DNA of 64,000 bases from Methanosphaera sp. (GTDB lineage Archaea; Methanobacteriota; Methanobacteria; Methanobacteriales; Methanobacteriaceae): positions 21,947 to 85,946 of the forward strand of contig JAFRMD010000095.1 in assembly GCA_017430835.1 (NCBI GenBank). Reading direction: 5' to 3'. Below the pieces are notes generated by a model. That model was not told the DNA's origin. It did not search any database and saw only the letters and a list, made by a program, of their open reading frames with translations. The stretch's first letter is position 1. Each line of letters begins with the position of its first letter. Positions 18,040 through 27,741 of the stretch are shown one piece after another. Made by a program: the position numbers and the translations under genes.

Positions 18040-19818
18040 ATGAAAATAAGTATTGTAATTCCTACTTATAATGAGGAAGAAGTTCTTCCAAATATTTTAA
18101 CCAGTATTCAAAGACAGAACTTTGATGATCTTGAAGTAATTATAGCTGATGCTCATTCTACCGATAAAACCTTGGACATAGCTAAAAGTTATGGTTGTAA
18201 AATAGTTCCGGGAGGTTTACCTGCTGAAGGTAGGAATAATGGGGCAAAAGTTGCACAAGGTGAATTACTATTATTTTTGGATGCTGATAGTGTTTTAACC
18301 AACAATTACATAACTTCAGCAATTGAAGAATTTGAATTAAACAATTTAGGAATTGCAATTACTCAGATTGTTCCATTAGAAAAAAGTTTTATTAATCAAA
18401 TTTCTCATGAATTTGCAAATTACATGACAAAGAAAATTTCTACAATAAAACCGCATGGTGCTGGATGTTATGGAATATTAACATATAAATCATTACATGA
18501 ACAAGTAAATGGATTTGATGAAAAACTGGATTTTGGGGAAGATACTGATTACATTGAACGCATAGGAAAAATTAGCAGATTTAAAGTTCTTGAAAAGCCA
18601 AGACTTCTAATTTCAACTAGACGTTTAGAAGAAGAAGGTTTGAAAGAACTTGGTCTTAAATATGCTAAAAGTACAGTTAAACAAATAGCAGGTCAAACAG
18701 TGACATTAGATGAATTAGATTATGGTTTTGAACATGGTTCAAATCGAAAGAAAAATAGAATCTTCTATTCTTTATGTGGTGAAGGTTTAGGTCATGCCAT
18801 TAGAAGTGCAGTTGTAATAGAATATCTCATTAATGAAGGCTATGATTTAATGGTTTTTGCAAGTGATAGAGCTTATCAGTATTTGTCAACAAAATTCGAT
18901 AATATTTATGAAATTAGTGGATTTAATACTGTTTATGAAAATAATACTGCAAGATATAAAAAAACATTTATTTATAATATGAAAGATGCTCCAAGTGATC
19001 TTAAAAATAATATTAATAAAATGTATAAATTAGCTAGAAAATTCAAACCTAATTTAATAATTTCCGACTTTGAATTTTATGCCAATCTGTTATCTCATAT
19101 ACTGAGAATTCCATTGTTATCCATAGACAATATGCATGTAATTACTGAAGCAAAATATGATTCACCGAATAAGTATGCTAAAGATAAATTATTTGCTGAA
19201 GCGGTTGTTCATGCATTTATTCAAAAAGCTGATAGAACATTAATTTATTCATACTTTTTCCCTGAATTAAAATACAAAAAAACTACAAAATATGTTGATC
19301 CTATTATTAGGGATGATATTTACAAATTAAAACCAATTGTTGGCAAACATATCCTAGTATATCAAACCAGCAACTCGAATAGCCAATTAATGAAATTACT
19401 AAAAAATAATCCAGAACAAGAATTTGTTGTTTATGGATTTCATAAGGATAAAAAAGAAGACAATGTGTTATTTAGATCATTTAATGAAAAAATTTTATAT
19501 AATGATTTTAAAAATGCTAAATGCGTTATTACAAATGGAGGATTTTCATTTATTACAGAAGCATTACAATTAGAAAAACCTGTTCTTAGCATTCCAGTGA
19601 ATAAGCAGTATGAACAGATACTTAATGCAATGTTTATTGAACGTTTAGGCTATGGTGAACACCATGATTATATTAATCAAAATATTTTAGATTCCTTCAT
19701 CAGCAAGTTAGAAGTTTATAGAAATAATATTAAAAAGAACTATAATAAACATATAGATAATAAGGAAACTTTAACCACCTTAAAAGAAACTATTGAAGAA
19801 TTATTGAACAATAAATAA
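18040..19818 (+). CDS. Two-domain glycosyltransferase (GT2 + MurG-like)
   Basis: 592 residues combining two transferase folds. Residues 1-225 form a GT-A family 2 domain with VIPTYNEEEVL, DAHSTDKT and LFLDADS (metal/nucleotide-sugar site). From about 245 a GT-B domain begins at SLCGEGLGHAIRSAVVIEYL and ends with VITNGGFSFITEALQLEKPVLSIP, the sugar-nucleotide region of MurG-like enzymes. It probably makes two linkages on a cell-surface glycan or glycolipid; donor and acceptor are unknown. It is monocistronic, converging on aroE. Confidence 0.85.
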   Translation: MKISIVIPTYNEEEVLPNILTSIQRQNFDDLEVIIADAHSTDKTLDIAKSYGCKIVPGGLPAEGRNNGAKVAQGELLLFLDADSVLTNNYITSAIEEFELNNLGIAITQIVPLEKSFINQISHEFANYMTKKISTIKPHGAGCYGILTYKSLHEQVNGFDEKLDFGEDTDYIERIGKISRFKVLEKPRLLISTRRLEEEGLKELGLKYAKSTVKQIAGQTVTLDELDYGFEHGSNRKKNRIFYSLCGEGLGHAIRSAVVIEYLINEGYDLMVFASDRAYQYLSTKFDNIYEISGFNTVYENNTARYKKTFIYNMKDAPSDLKNNINKMYKLARKFKPNLIISDFEFYANLLSHILRIPLLSIDNMHVITEAKYDSPNKYAKDKLFAEAVVHAFIQKADRTLIYSYFFPELKYKKTTKYVDPIIRDDIYKLKPIVGKHILVYQTSNSNSQLMKLLKNNPEQEFVVYGFHKDKKEDNVLFRSFNEKILYNDFKNAKCVITNGGFSFITEALQLEKPVLSIPVNKQYEQILNAMFIERLGYGEHHDYINQNILDSFISKLEVYRNNIKKNYNKHIDNKETLTTLKETIEELLNNK

Positions 19819-19839
19819 GCCCTTCAGAAAAAATCTTTT

Positions 19840-20691
19840 TTATTTTGATAAATGCTCCAACAGTGCCTCTTCAAAAGATTCATAGCTTGGAGTTTCTCCC
19901 GTGAATATTTCAAATGAGACAATTCCCTGATTAATCAGCATGCTTGTTCCATTGATTGTTGTTGCACCGTTTAATCGTGATTCCCTTAGTAATGTTGTTT
20001 CTATTGGATTATAAATAACATCCAAAACAACATGTTTTTCTGAAATTTTTTCTGTTTTTATTGGTGCATTAACATTATCATTAGGATACATTCCAACAGG
20101 TGTGGTGTTTATGATTATGTCCACATCTCTTATTAAGTCATCGGCTTTACTGATAGGAATAAAATTTATATGATTGAAATTTGTTTGTTTCTTGATGTTA
20201 CATATTAGTTTGTTTGCATTTTCTTCAGTTCTATTAGCAATTGTTAATGAGTTTATATTTTCATTAATTAGTGTGAATGCTATTGCTTTTGATGCTCCAC
20301 CAGCTCCAATTATCAGCACATTTTTATCTTCCAGTGCCACATATTCCTGAATTGATTTTATTGCTCCAATACCATCGGTATTGTATCCTTTAGCAATTCC
20401 ATCTTTAAATCGTATTGTGTTTACAGCACCTATCTTTTCTGCAGTTTCATCAATTTCATCAAGACATGGAATAATTGTTGTCTTATGAGGTAATGTAACA
20501 TTTAATCCCTTAATATCCATAGTTTTTGCAGCCTTTATTAACTTTTCAATATTTTCTGGCAATACATGGAATGCTACGTAGACATAATCCATACCTAATT
20601 GTTTAAATGCGTTGTTGTGCATTGGTGGTGACATACTATGTTCTATTGGGTGTCCAATTACCCCTACTACTTTTGTTTTTCCAGTTATCAT
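19840..20691 (-). CDS. aroE: Shikimate dehydrogenase
   Basis: Reduces 3-dehydroshikimate to shikimate with NADPH in aromatic amino-acid synthesis. The substrate site is seen in GHPIEHSMSPPMHN and NVTLPHKTTI (catalytic Lys), the NADP-binding loop in LIIGAGGASKAI, and the C-terminal motif in TSMLINQG. At 283 residues it is standard length. AGGT precedes the ATG at 20691. No other shikimate gene is adjacent. Confidence 0.96.
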   Translation of the reverse strand: MITGKTKVVGVIGHPIEHSMSPPMHNNAFKQLGMDYVYVAFHVLPENIEKLIKAAKTMDIKGLNVTLPHKTTIIPCLDEIDETAEKIGAVNTIRFKDGIAKGYNTDGIGAIKSIQEYVALEDKNVLIIGAGGASKAIAFTLINENINSLTIANRTEENANKLICNIKKQTNFNHINFIPISKADDLIRDVDIIINTTPVGMYPNDNVNAPIKTEKISEKHVVLDVIYNPIETTLLRESRLNGATTINGTSMLINQGIVSFEIFTGETPSYESFEEALLEHLSK

Positions 20692-20997
20692 TTTAAAAAC
20701 CTATCTTGAATTCATTAAAAAAGTTCTTATTCTATTGATTATATATATTTATTATAATTCGTAAATAAGTTTTAATCTCTGTTTAAGTAAGTGTAATTTT
20801 TATTAATATAATGCTTATTTAAGTGGATGTTAATCCATATTTAGATTGCTTTTCATTTTATTCTAATCACTTTTTATGTTGGTTTGTTCATCCACAATAC
20901 GGTAAATTAGTATTATGTGTGAGTATTCCAGTGTAAGAATTAATTAGAAAAGGATTGGTGTATAACATCAAATTTATGATTGTAGAGTTGTAACATT
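20692..20997. other. Divergent promoter region aroE / hisS
   Basis: 306 bases between divergent genes. The aroE side has a TATA-like stretch (TTATATATATTTA, about 20738-20751). On the hisS side there is no convincing TATA box or Shine-Dalgarno motif close to the ATG. No reading frame or repeat seen. Confidence 0.4.
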
Positions 20998-22278
20998 ATG
21001 GAATTTAATAAACCAAGAGGAACTAGAGACTTCCTATTTGATGATATGGAAGAACGAAAGTATGTTTTAAATACTATTCGTCAAGTTGTAGAAAATTATG
21101 GATTTAAGGAAATTAAAACTCCAATTTTTGAGGATTTAGAATTATTCACTGCTAAAAGTGGAGAAGGAGTAAAAGAAGAAATTTATCACTTCCAAGATAA
21201 AGGTGGAAGGGATTTGGCATTAAGACCAGAACTTACAGCCAGTGTTTCAAGGTTATATCACAATAACCTTCAAAAAGCTGCTAAACCTTTAAAAATGTAT
21301 TATTTTGGCAGTTGTTTTAGATATGAAAGACCTCAAGCAGGTCGTTATAGACAGTTTTGGCAATTCGGTATTGAAGTGATTGGCGGAACGCCAATTTATA
21401 ACGAAGCAGAAATTATTGCAATGGCCAATGAAGCATTAATGAAAGTTGGTTTAAAAAATTATGAAGTGTCTATAGGCCATTTAGGAATTATTAAAGGAGT
21501 ATTGACCCATTTAGATATAACTTCTGAAAAACAAACTGCAATTATTGCAAGTATAGATAAGCAAGACTATGAGTTACTTGATTCTATTTTAACAGAGTGT
21601 GAAGTTTCTGAAGATTATAAAGAAATAATTTATAAGATAATTAATGTGAATGGTACAAAACAGGATTTAGAAGAGTTAAAGACACATCTTGAAGATATCA
21701 CGTCAAGTTATGATGCAGCTTGTCAGTTGATTGAAATATTAAATATTGTTGATGCATTCGGTTTTACAGATTACAATGTAAGCTTATCTATTGCCCGTGG
21801 TCTGGACTATTATACGGGAGTAGTTTTTGAAGTTTACGTACCTGACTTAGGTGCTGAAAAACAAATTACTGGTGGTGGAACATATAATTTAACCAGCCTA
21901 TTTGATTCAGAAGAAGTTGAATCAACCGGTTTTGCTTTTGGATTTGATAGGATTATGGAAGCCTTCCATAAACAAGAGATTGAAGCTCCAAAAAATGATT
22001 CACAGAAAGTATTAGTTGTGCCAATTAAGAAAGACTTCAAAGTAAATGCTATCAAAGTTGCTCAACAGTTAAGAAAAGAAAATATTATTACTGAAATTGA
22101 TCTTAAAGGTAAAAAACTTAAAAAGAATTTATCCTACGCAAATAACAATAATATCAATAATGTCGTTCTTATTGGTCAACAAGAAGTTGAAACTAATACC
22201 GTTACACTAAAAGATATGACAAGCGGTCAACAAGAAACTTTAAGCATAAGTGAAGTTGTTGAAAAAATTATGGAATAA
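20998..22278 (+). CDS. hisS: Histidyl-tRNA synthetase
   Basis: Class II aminoacyl-tRNA synthetase of 426 residues. Motif 1 lies in the N-terminal MEFNKPRGTRDFLFDDMEERKYV region, motif 2 is FRYERPQAGRYRQFWQFGIEVIG, the histidine-specific loop is ARGLDYYTGVVFEVY, and motif 3 includes GFAFGFDRIMEAF. The C-terminal anticodon domain follows. It is the first gene of a plus-strand operon that runs to trpS, with hisI 12 bases downstream. Confidence 0.97.
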   Translation: MEFNKPRGTRDFLFDDMEERKYVLNTIRQVVENYGFKEIKTPIFEDLELFTAKSGEGVKEEIYHFQDKGGRDLALRPELTASVSRLYHNNLQKAAKPLKMYYFGSCFRYERPQAGRYRQFWQFGIEVIGGTPIYNEAEIIAMANEALMKVGLKNYEVSIGHLGIIKGVLTHLDITSEKQTAIIASIDKQDYELLDSILTECEVSEDYKEIIYKIINVNGTKQDLEELKTHLEDITSSYDAACQLIEILNIVDAFGFTDYNVSLSIARGLDYYTGVVFEVYVPDLGAEKQITGGGTYNLTSLFDSEEVESTGFAFGFDRIMEAFHKQEIEAPKNDSQKVLVVPIKKDFKVNAIKVAQQLRKENIITEIDLKGKKLKKNLSYANNNNINNVVLIGQQEVETNTVTLKDMTSGQQETLSISEVVEKIME

Positions 22279-22290
22279 GGTCTTGTAATT

Positions 22291-22668
22291 ATGATTAAGC
22301 CTAACTTCAGACACGAAATTAATGGAAAAAAACTTGCAACAGCTATAGCACAAGACTATGAAAGTAATGAAGTGCTGATGGTTGCATTTATTGATGAAGA
22401 AGCATACGATAAAACTGTACAAAGTGGTAAAGCTCATTATTATAGTACAAGCCGTAATGCCATTTGGTTTAAAGGTGAAGAATCTGGCCATATTCAAGAA
22501 GTTAAAAAAATTTTATTTGACTGTGATAAAGATGCTGTAATTTATAAAATTAAACAGATCGGTGGTGCTTGCCATACTGGCCATTATTCTTGTTTCTATA
22601 GGGAATTATCTGAAGAAAAACTAGTTGAAATAGAAAATACTGTTTTCAATCCAGATGAAGTATATTAA
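22291..22668 (+). CDS. hisI: Phosphoribosyl-AMP cyclohydrolase
   Basis: Opens the purine ring of phosphoribosyl-AMP in histidine synthesis. The 125-residue single-domain enzyme (no HisE fusion) contains NEVLMVAFIDEEAY, HYYSTSRNAIWFKGEESGH and the metal-binding DCDKDAVIYKIKQ...CHTGHYSCFYR. Placement directly after hisS links histidine synthesis and charging in one transcript. Confidence 0.96.
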   Translation: MIKPNFRHEINGKKLATAIAQDYESNEVLMVAFIDEEAYDKTVQSGKAHYYSTSRNAIWFKGEESGHIQEVKKILFDCDKDAVIYKIKQIGGACHTGHYSCFYRELSEEKLVEIENTVFNPDEVY

Positions 22669-22686
22669 TAGTCAGGTGGTGATTTT

Positions 22687-24546
22687 TTGACTAAAATAGT
22701 ACCTGATACAAGCATTATAATTAATCAAATGGTTAGTGAACTTGTTCAGGAAGATTTTTATGGTTGTGAACTATTAATTCCCGAAGCAGTATTATCAGAG
22801 ATTGAAAACCATGCAAACCGCAGAAAAGAATTGGGTTATAAGGGTATTGATGAACTTAAAAAACTAAGACAATTAAATAATGAAGATATTATTTCCATGA
22901 AATATGTTGGAAGAAGACCACAACTAGATGAAATATCAATTGCTGGTGGTGGAGAAATTGATGCAATGATAAGGGACATTGCAAGAAAGTATCATGCAAT
23001 TCTCATTACTAGTGATAAACTTCAAAAGGATATGGCGGAAGCCCAGGGTATTGAAGCATATTATTATCAAAAAGAAATCGAACCCGTGACAACTAAAAAA
23101 ACAGAACTGGAAAAATATTTCCTAGAAAATATTTCATCAGTCCACCTTAGAGAGAATACGACACCAATGGGTAAACGTGGCAGTCCTGGGCATGTCGAAC
23201 TTGTTGAAATTGATTATATTCCACTAAGATACAGAGATTTAGATAGAATTGCGAAGGAAGTAATTGAACAATCAAAAATTAGGCATGATTGCTTTATAGA
23301 AATTGATAAAAAAGGAGCTACTGTAATACAATTTGATGATTTGAGAGTTACGATTGCTAAACCTCCATTTGCTGATGGTTTTGAAATAACTGCAATAAAA
23401 CCCGTGAATAAATTAGACCTTGATGATTACAATGTTTCTGATAAATTACTTGAAAGATTATCTAATGATGCTAAAGGTATATTAGTTGCTGGTTCACCTG
23501 GAGCGGGTAAATCAACGTTTGCACAAGCACTTGCAGAATATTATTATTATGATATGGAACAGATTGTTAAAACAATGGAATCTCCACGTGATTTAAATTT
23601 GGATGACAACATTACACAATATGCCCCTCTTGAAGGAGATATGGAAAACACTGCAGACATACTGCTTCTTGTAAGACCTGATTTCACCATATTTGATGAA
23701 GTAAGAAAAACTAGGGACTTTGAAATATATTCAGATATGCGTCTAGCTGGTGTTGGTATGATTGGTGTAGTGCATGCCACACGTGCAATTGATGCAGTTC
23801 AAAGATTTATTGGAAGGTTAGAACTTGGTGTAATCCCTTCAGTAATTGATACGGCAGTATTTATAAAAGATGGTGAAGTAAATACTGTTTATTCTATTGA
23901 ATTAACCGTTAAAGTTCCTACCGGCATGATAGAAGCTGATTTAGCAAGACCCGTTATAGAAATTAAAGACTTTGAAACAAATGAATTATTTTATGAAATA
24001 TATACTTATGGTGAGCAAACCATTGTTATGGATGTGAATAAAACTAGAAATGATAATGAAGGTGATGACAAAGAAAAAAGTCCTGTAAGTAAGATTGTTG
24101 AAAAAGTCATTAGGAAAGAAGTAAATCGTGTTGCTCCCAATGCCATTATGGAAATATCCCTCATTTCGGATAATCGTGCTTTACTTGAAATTGATGAAGA
24201 TCATACCGGAGCAGTTATTGGAAAAAATGGCAGAACCATTGCTCAAATTGAAGAACGTGCAGGAATAAGTATTGAAGTATCCCAGTTAGATCTTAAAGAA
24301 ATTGACAAAAAGATTCCAATAAATGTTAATGTATCTGGCAATTACCTGTCGTTAAACTTCTTAAAAGAAGATATTGGTTCTAGTTACGATATAATTGTTG
24401 AAGATGAATATCTTTTTACTGCAACAGTTGGTAAAAAAGCAAATATACGACTTAAAAAAGATATTGAAATGGCCGAAATCATTATTAAAGCTATGAAAAA
24501 AGGCGAACCTGTTTATGGTAGACTTAGGAATGATGATTTGTATTAA
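22687..24546 (+). CDS. PIN domain / secretion-type ATPase / KH domain protein
   Basis: 619-residue archaeal three-part protein. Residues 1-140 are a PIN ribonuclease-like domain (VPDTSIIINQM with the first acidic residue, later SEIENHA and LITSDK). A central VirB11/PilT-like ATPase has Walker A AGSPGAGKSTFAQ near residue 270 and Walker B DFTIFDEVRK. A KH domain near 510-560 (GAVIGKNGRTIAQIEERAG) binds RNA. The combination suggests an RNA-processing or ribosome-linked ATPase; the exact role is unknown. It starts at TTG 22687 behind a strong AGGTGGTGAT. Confidence 0.9.
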   Translation: MTKIVPDTSIIINQMVSELVQEDFYGCELLIPEAVLSEIENHANRRKELGYKGIDELKKLRQLNNEDIISMKYVGRRPQLDEISIAGGGEIDAMIRDIARKYHAILITSDKLQKDMAEAQGIEAYYYQKEIEPVTTKKTELEKYFLENISSVHLRENTTPMGKRGSPGHVELVEIDYIPLRYRDLDRIAKEVIEQSKIRHDCFIEIDKKGATVIQFDDLRVTIAKPPFADGFEITAIKPVNKLDLDDYNVSDKLLERLSNDAKGILVAGSPGAGKSTFAQALAEYYYYDMEQIVKTMESPRDLNLDDNITQYAPLEGDMENTADILLLVRPDFTIFDEVRKTRDFEIYSDMRLAGVGMIGVVHATRAIDAVQRFIGRLELGVIPSVIDTAVFIKDGEVNTVYSIELTVKVPTGMIEADLARPVIEIKDFETNELFYEIYTYGEQTIVMDVNKTRNDNEGDDKEKSPVSKIVEKVIRKEVNRVAPNAIMEISLISDNRALLEIDEDHTGAVIGKNGRTIAQIEERAGISIEVSQLDLKEIDKKIPINVNVSGNYLSLNFLKEDIGSSYDIIVEDEYLFTATVGKKANIRLKKDIEMAEIIIKAMKKGEPVYGRLRNDDLY

Positions 24547-24559
24547 GGTTTTGATTTAG

Positions 24560-25318
24560 ATGAAAATTAGTGTTTCAACTTTAGGATTGTATCCTGCAAA
24601 AATAGAAAATGTTTTAGAATTTGTTACGAAAAATAAACTTAAATATTTGGAGATTATTACGGAGTATCCCTATAAAAATGTAAGTGTTGATGATGTTTCA
24701 TCATATGATTTGGGTATTAGTATTCATGCTCCCATGTCTGACATTAATATTGCATCACATGTTGACAAAATTAGGGAAGCTTCAGTTAATGAAATGATAT
24801 CTTCATTTAAAAAAGCTAATCAGTTAGATGCAAACAAAGTAACAGTTCATCCAGGTTCCATTCCCATTATGGGTCTTCGTTTCACAGACAAAATATTAGA
24901 TTATAATATGGAATCCCTAAAATATCTTCAAACCCAAGCTGAAGAGTATGGTGTCATGATGTGTGTTGAAAACATGCCACTAATTGAAAACCTTTTATAC
25001 ACCAATATTGAAGCTTTGTTTGATATGGTGGACAATGAACTTCATTCAGGAATTACCCTGGATGTTGGTCATGCCCACAATAATGGATTTAATCCTGAAG
25101 AAATGTTTCTTTCAGACAATGTTCATCACATTCATCTTAGTGATAACGACAGGTCATTCGATTTGCATGATGCACTAGGTACTCATAATATTGATTTTCC
25201 TAAGATTTTTAAGATATTGGAACAAAAGAAATATGATGATATCTGTGTTATAGAGGTGAATACTCTTCAACAAATTTATAAGAGTATAGAATATCTCAAA
25301 GAAATTAAAATATTATGA
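24560..25318 (+). CDS. Sugar-phosphate isomerase/AP-endonuclease-2 type TIM barrel
   Basis: 252-residue TIM barrel of the xylose-isomerase-like superfamily. The presumed metal ligands lie in successive strands: SIHAPM, TVHPGS, CVENMP, LDVGHAH, HIHLSDND and a final VIEV. This pattern fits either an endonuclease IV-like or a sugar isomerase/epimerase activity, and sequence alone does not decide. It lies 13 bases after the PIN-ATPase gene and 18 before endA, so it belongs to the operon. Confidence 0.8.
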   Translation: MKISVSTLGLYPAKIENVLEFVTKNKLKYLEIITEYPYKNVSVDDVSSYDLGISIHAPMSDINIASHVDKIREASVNEMISSFKKANQLDANKVTVHPGSIPIMGLRFTDKILDYNMESLKYLQTQAEEYGVMMCVENMPLIENLLYTNIEALFDMVDNELHSGITLDVGHAHNNGFNPEEMFLSDNVHHIHLSDNDRSFDLHDALGTHNIDFPKIFKILEQKKYDDICVIEVNTLQQIYKSIEYLKEIKIL

Positions 25319-25336
25319 GGTTGTGGTATTATTTCA

Positions 25337-25843
25337 ATGTATTCAATTGTTTCAAATGATAGGGTTATAGTTAAGCATGAACATGCACATAACCTTTATA
25401 ATAAACGTTACTATGGTAATTTAACCGAGTCTGGTTTGGAATTGTCTTTTATTGAAGCTTTGTACTTGCTCGAAAAAGGAAAAATAGAAATTTTTAATTC
25501 GGATGATAACCCTTTATCATTAGAGGATATGACCAATATTATTCGTCAAAAACATGTTTATTCCCATTATCTTGTTTATAAGGATCTTCGAACCAGGGGT
25601 TATATTATTAAAACTGGCTTTAAGTATGGTAGTGACTTTAGAATATATGAAAGAGGTCATTCTCCTGGTGATGGACATTCCAGTTTTTTAGTAAAAATTT
25701 TATCAGAAGAACAAGAAATTAAGGTAAGAGATTTTTCCAGTTATGTTCGTGTTGCACATGGAGTAAGAAAAACATTACTTCTGGCTGTTGTTGATGATGA
25801 ATATGACATTACATATTATGATATAGAATGGACTAAACCATAA
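25337..25843 (+). CDS. endA: tRNA-splicing endonuclease
   Basis: Cuts introns at the bulge-helix-bulge motif of archaeal pre-tRNA. At 168 residues it is the homotetrameric (alpha4) form. The catalytic triad is visible as Tyr in GSDFRIYERG, His in GDGHSSFLV and Lys in VRKTLLLAV. The exons it produces are joined by RtcB (12513-13961). It lies 20 bases before trpS. Confidence 0.95.
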   Translation: MYSIVSNDRVIVKHEHAHNLYNKRYYGNLTESGLELSFIEALYLLEKGKIEIFNSDDNPLSLEDMTNIIRQKHVYSHYLVYKDLRTRGYIIKTGFKYGSDFRIYERGHSPGDGHSSFLVKILSEEQEIKVRDFSSYVRVAHGVRKTLLLAVVDDEYDITYYDIEWTKP

Positions 25844-25863
25844 GAGTAACAGGAGTGATAAAT

Positions 25864-26958
25864 ATGGATATGATTGACCCATGGGGTTCTTCAATTATTG
25901 ATTATGAAAAATTAACGGAACAATTTGGTATTGAATCTTTTAAGGATGTTGTAAACGAAATACCAAATCCAAGTAAATTAATGACCAGAGGTATTATCTT
26001 CGGTCAAAGAGATTATAAGAAAATTACTGATGCTTTAAACAATAATAAAGATTTTGCTACAATGACGGGCATGATGCCTAGTGGTAAAATGCATATTGGT
26101 CATAAAATGGTAGTTGACCAACTGAAATGGTACCAGAAAAAGGGTTCTGACATTTACCTTTCTATTGCAGATATGGAAGCTTATGCTGCACGTGGAATTA
26201 GTAAAAAAGAATCCAGAGAACTTGCATTATATGAGTATATCGAAAATTATATTGCATTGGGTCTTGATGTTACAAAAGAGAATTTCCACTTGTATTTACA
26301 ATCAGAAAATGAAGATGTTAAAAATTTAGCTTATCTTATTGGTAAAAAAGTTACATTTAGTCAAATGAGAAGTATTTATGGCTTTGATAATAGTACCAAC
26401 ATTGCTCATATCTACACACCACTATTACAAGTTGCCGATATCCTTCATCCCCAACTTGAAAAATATGGTGGACCAAAACCGGTTATAGTTCCCGTTGGAC
26501 CGGATCAGGATCCCCACATCCGATTAACTAGGGATTTGGCAGCAAAGTTTAATGAAGAACTTGGTTTTATTGAACCTTCAGCAACATTCCATCGTTTCAT
26601 GACAGGTTTAACTGGTGAAAAAATGAGCAGTAGCAAACCAAAAACTGCCATTTATCTTACTGATTCATTGAAAGATGCTACTAAAAAAGTAAAAAGTGCA
26701 AAAACGGGCGGAAGAGAAAGTCTTAAAGAACAAAAAGAACTTGGTGGAGAACCAGATAAATGTTCTATTTATGAATTACTTGTTTATCATCTTGTAGAAG
26801 ATGACAAACAACTAGAAAAAATTCGCAACAAATGTCTTGCCGGTGAAATATTGTGTGGAAACTGCAAACAATGTGCTAGTGAATATTTAAAAGATATGTT
26901 TGAAGATTTGGAATCCAAACGTGAAGAAGCTCATGAATTAGCTAAAACATTATTATAA
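25864..26958 (+). CDS. trpS: Tryptophanyl-tRNA synthetase
   Basis: Class I synthetase of about 364 residues. The HIGH-type motif is PSGKMHIGHKM, the KMSKS-type motif is GEKMSSSKP, and VPVGPDQDPHIRLTRDLA lies between them. A Cys cluster near the C-terminus (CLAGEILCGNCKQCASEY) may bind metal. AGGAG (25851-25855) is placed for the ATG at 25864; an in-frame GTG overlaps that motif and is unlikely to be used. Last gene of the operon. Confidence 0.95.
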   Translation: MDMIDPWGSSIIDYEKLTEQFGIESFKDVVNEIPNPSKLMTRGIIFGQRDYKKITDALNNNKDFATMTGMMPSGKMHIGHKMVVDQLKWYQKKGSDIYLSIADMEAYAARGISKKESRELALYEYIENYIALGLDVTKENFHLYLQSENEDVKNLAYLIGKKVTFSQMRSIYGFDNSTNIAHIYTPLLQVADILHPQLEKYGGPKPVIVPVGPDQDPHIRLTRDLAAKFNEELGFIEPSATFHRFMTGLTGEKMSSSKPKTAIYLTDSLKDATKKVKSAKTGGRESLKEQKELGGEPDKCSIYELLVYHLVEDDKQLEKIRNKCLAGEILCGNCKQCASEYLKDMFEDLESKREEAHELAKTLL

Positions 26959-27031
26959 ATTATTTATATCCCCACCACCAATCAATTTTTTAAATAGTCT
27001 TTAGGAAAAAAATGGAACTAGGTTAATTATT

Positions 27032-27594
27032 ATGATTAATGAAATGTATTCTGTTGAAAAATATTCGAAGATTCTTGATATTAGAGAATACTTTAAAAAC
27101 TATGTTAATATTGACATTACATTAGATTAGTGTAAAGAATGTCCCCACTACAATAACAATTAGGCTTGTCCCGAATTTGAAGAGAATCCACTAGAATATT
27201 GGAAAAAATATGATTATATTCAATGAATTTAAGAAAAATTATTATTGATGACAAATTCTATTCAAAAACATATCCTACTGATGAATTAAACAGTGTAATC
27301 ACTGAAATTATGAAAATAGAAAAGAAAGCAGATAGAAATGAATTCTTGAAACTTGAAAAAGAAAGACATGGTTTATACTTATCTGCAGGTTTTTGTGACA
27401 TTTGTACTGAATGCAGTAAAAAAGATGGCTTATCATGCAGATTCCCAGATATTAAAAGAAGTAGTTTGGAGTCTATAGGAGCGTTAGTTGAAAAAACAAC
27501 AACAAATTTATTTAATTTAGAATTGAAGTGGATTGACATAGAAAAAGGAAAACTTCCAGAATACTTGACATTAGTTACTGCAATAATATATTGA
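27032..27594 (+). pseudogene. Broken Cys-rich metal-binding protein gene (DUF2284-like)
   Basis: From ATG 27032 the frame reads MINEMYSVEKYSKILDIREY, then a TAG, then CKECPHYNNN, a second TAG, and ACPEFEENPLEYWKKYDYI. A one-base loss near 27222 then shifts the frame into NLRKIIIDDKFYSKTYPTDE, which continues intact to 27594 with CDICTECSKKDGLSCRFP. Joined, the parts give a Cys-rich protein like DUF2284 predicted metal-binding proteins. The second TAG sits where the family normally has Trp before ACP, one base from TGG. Two stops plus a frameshift indicate a pseudogene. The intact 3' part could still be read from 27223, but it has no ribosome-binding site. Confidence 0.7.
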
Positions 27595-27741
27595 TTCCTC
27601 ACTATCTTAATTAATTAAAACCAATTTTAAATATTATTTTGTATATAAAATATAACATATTAGATAATTAACCTTTAATTAAATAAAGAATATTTTATGA
27701 AAAAATTATTCAAATGATTTAAAAATATGGAGAGTATAAAT

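Noticed and set aside
27128..27166. The two in-frame TAG codons as pyrrolysine
   Set aside because: Pyrrolysine use is not expected in Methanobacteriales, one TAG sits at an expected Trp codon, and the same gene also has a frameshift.
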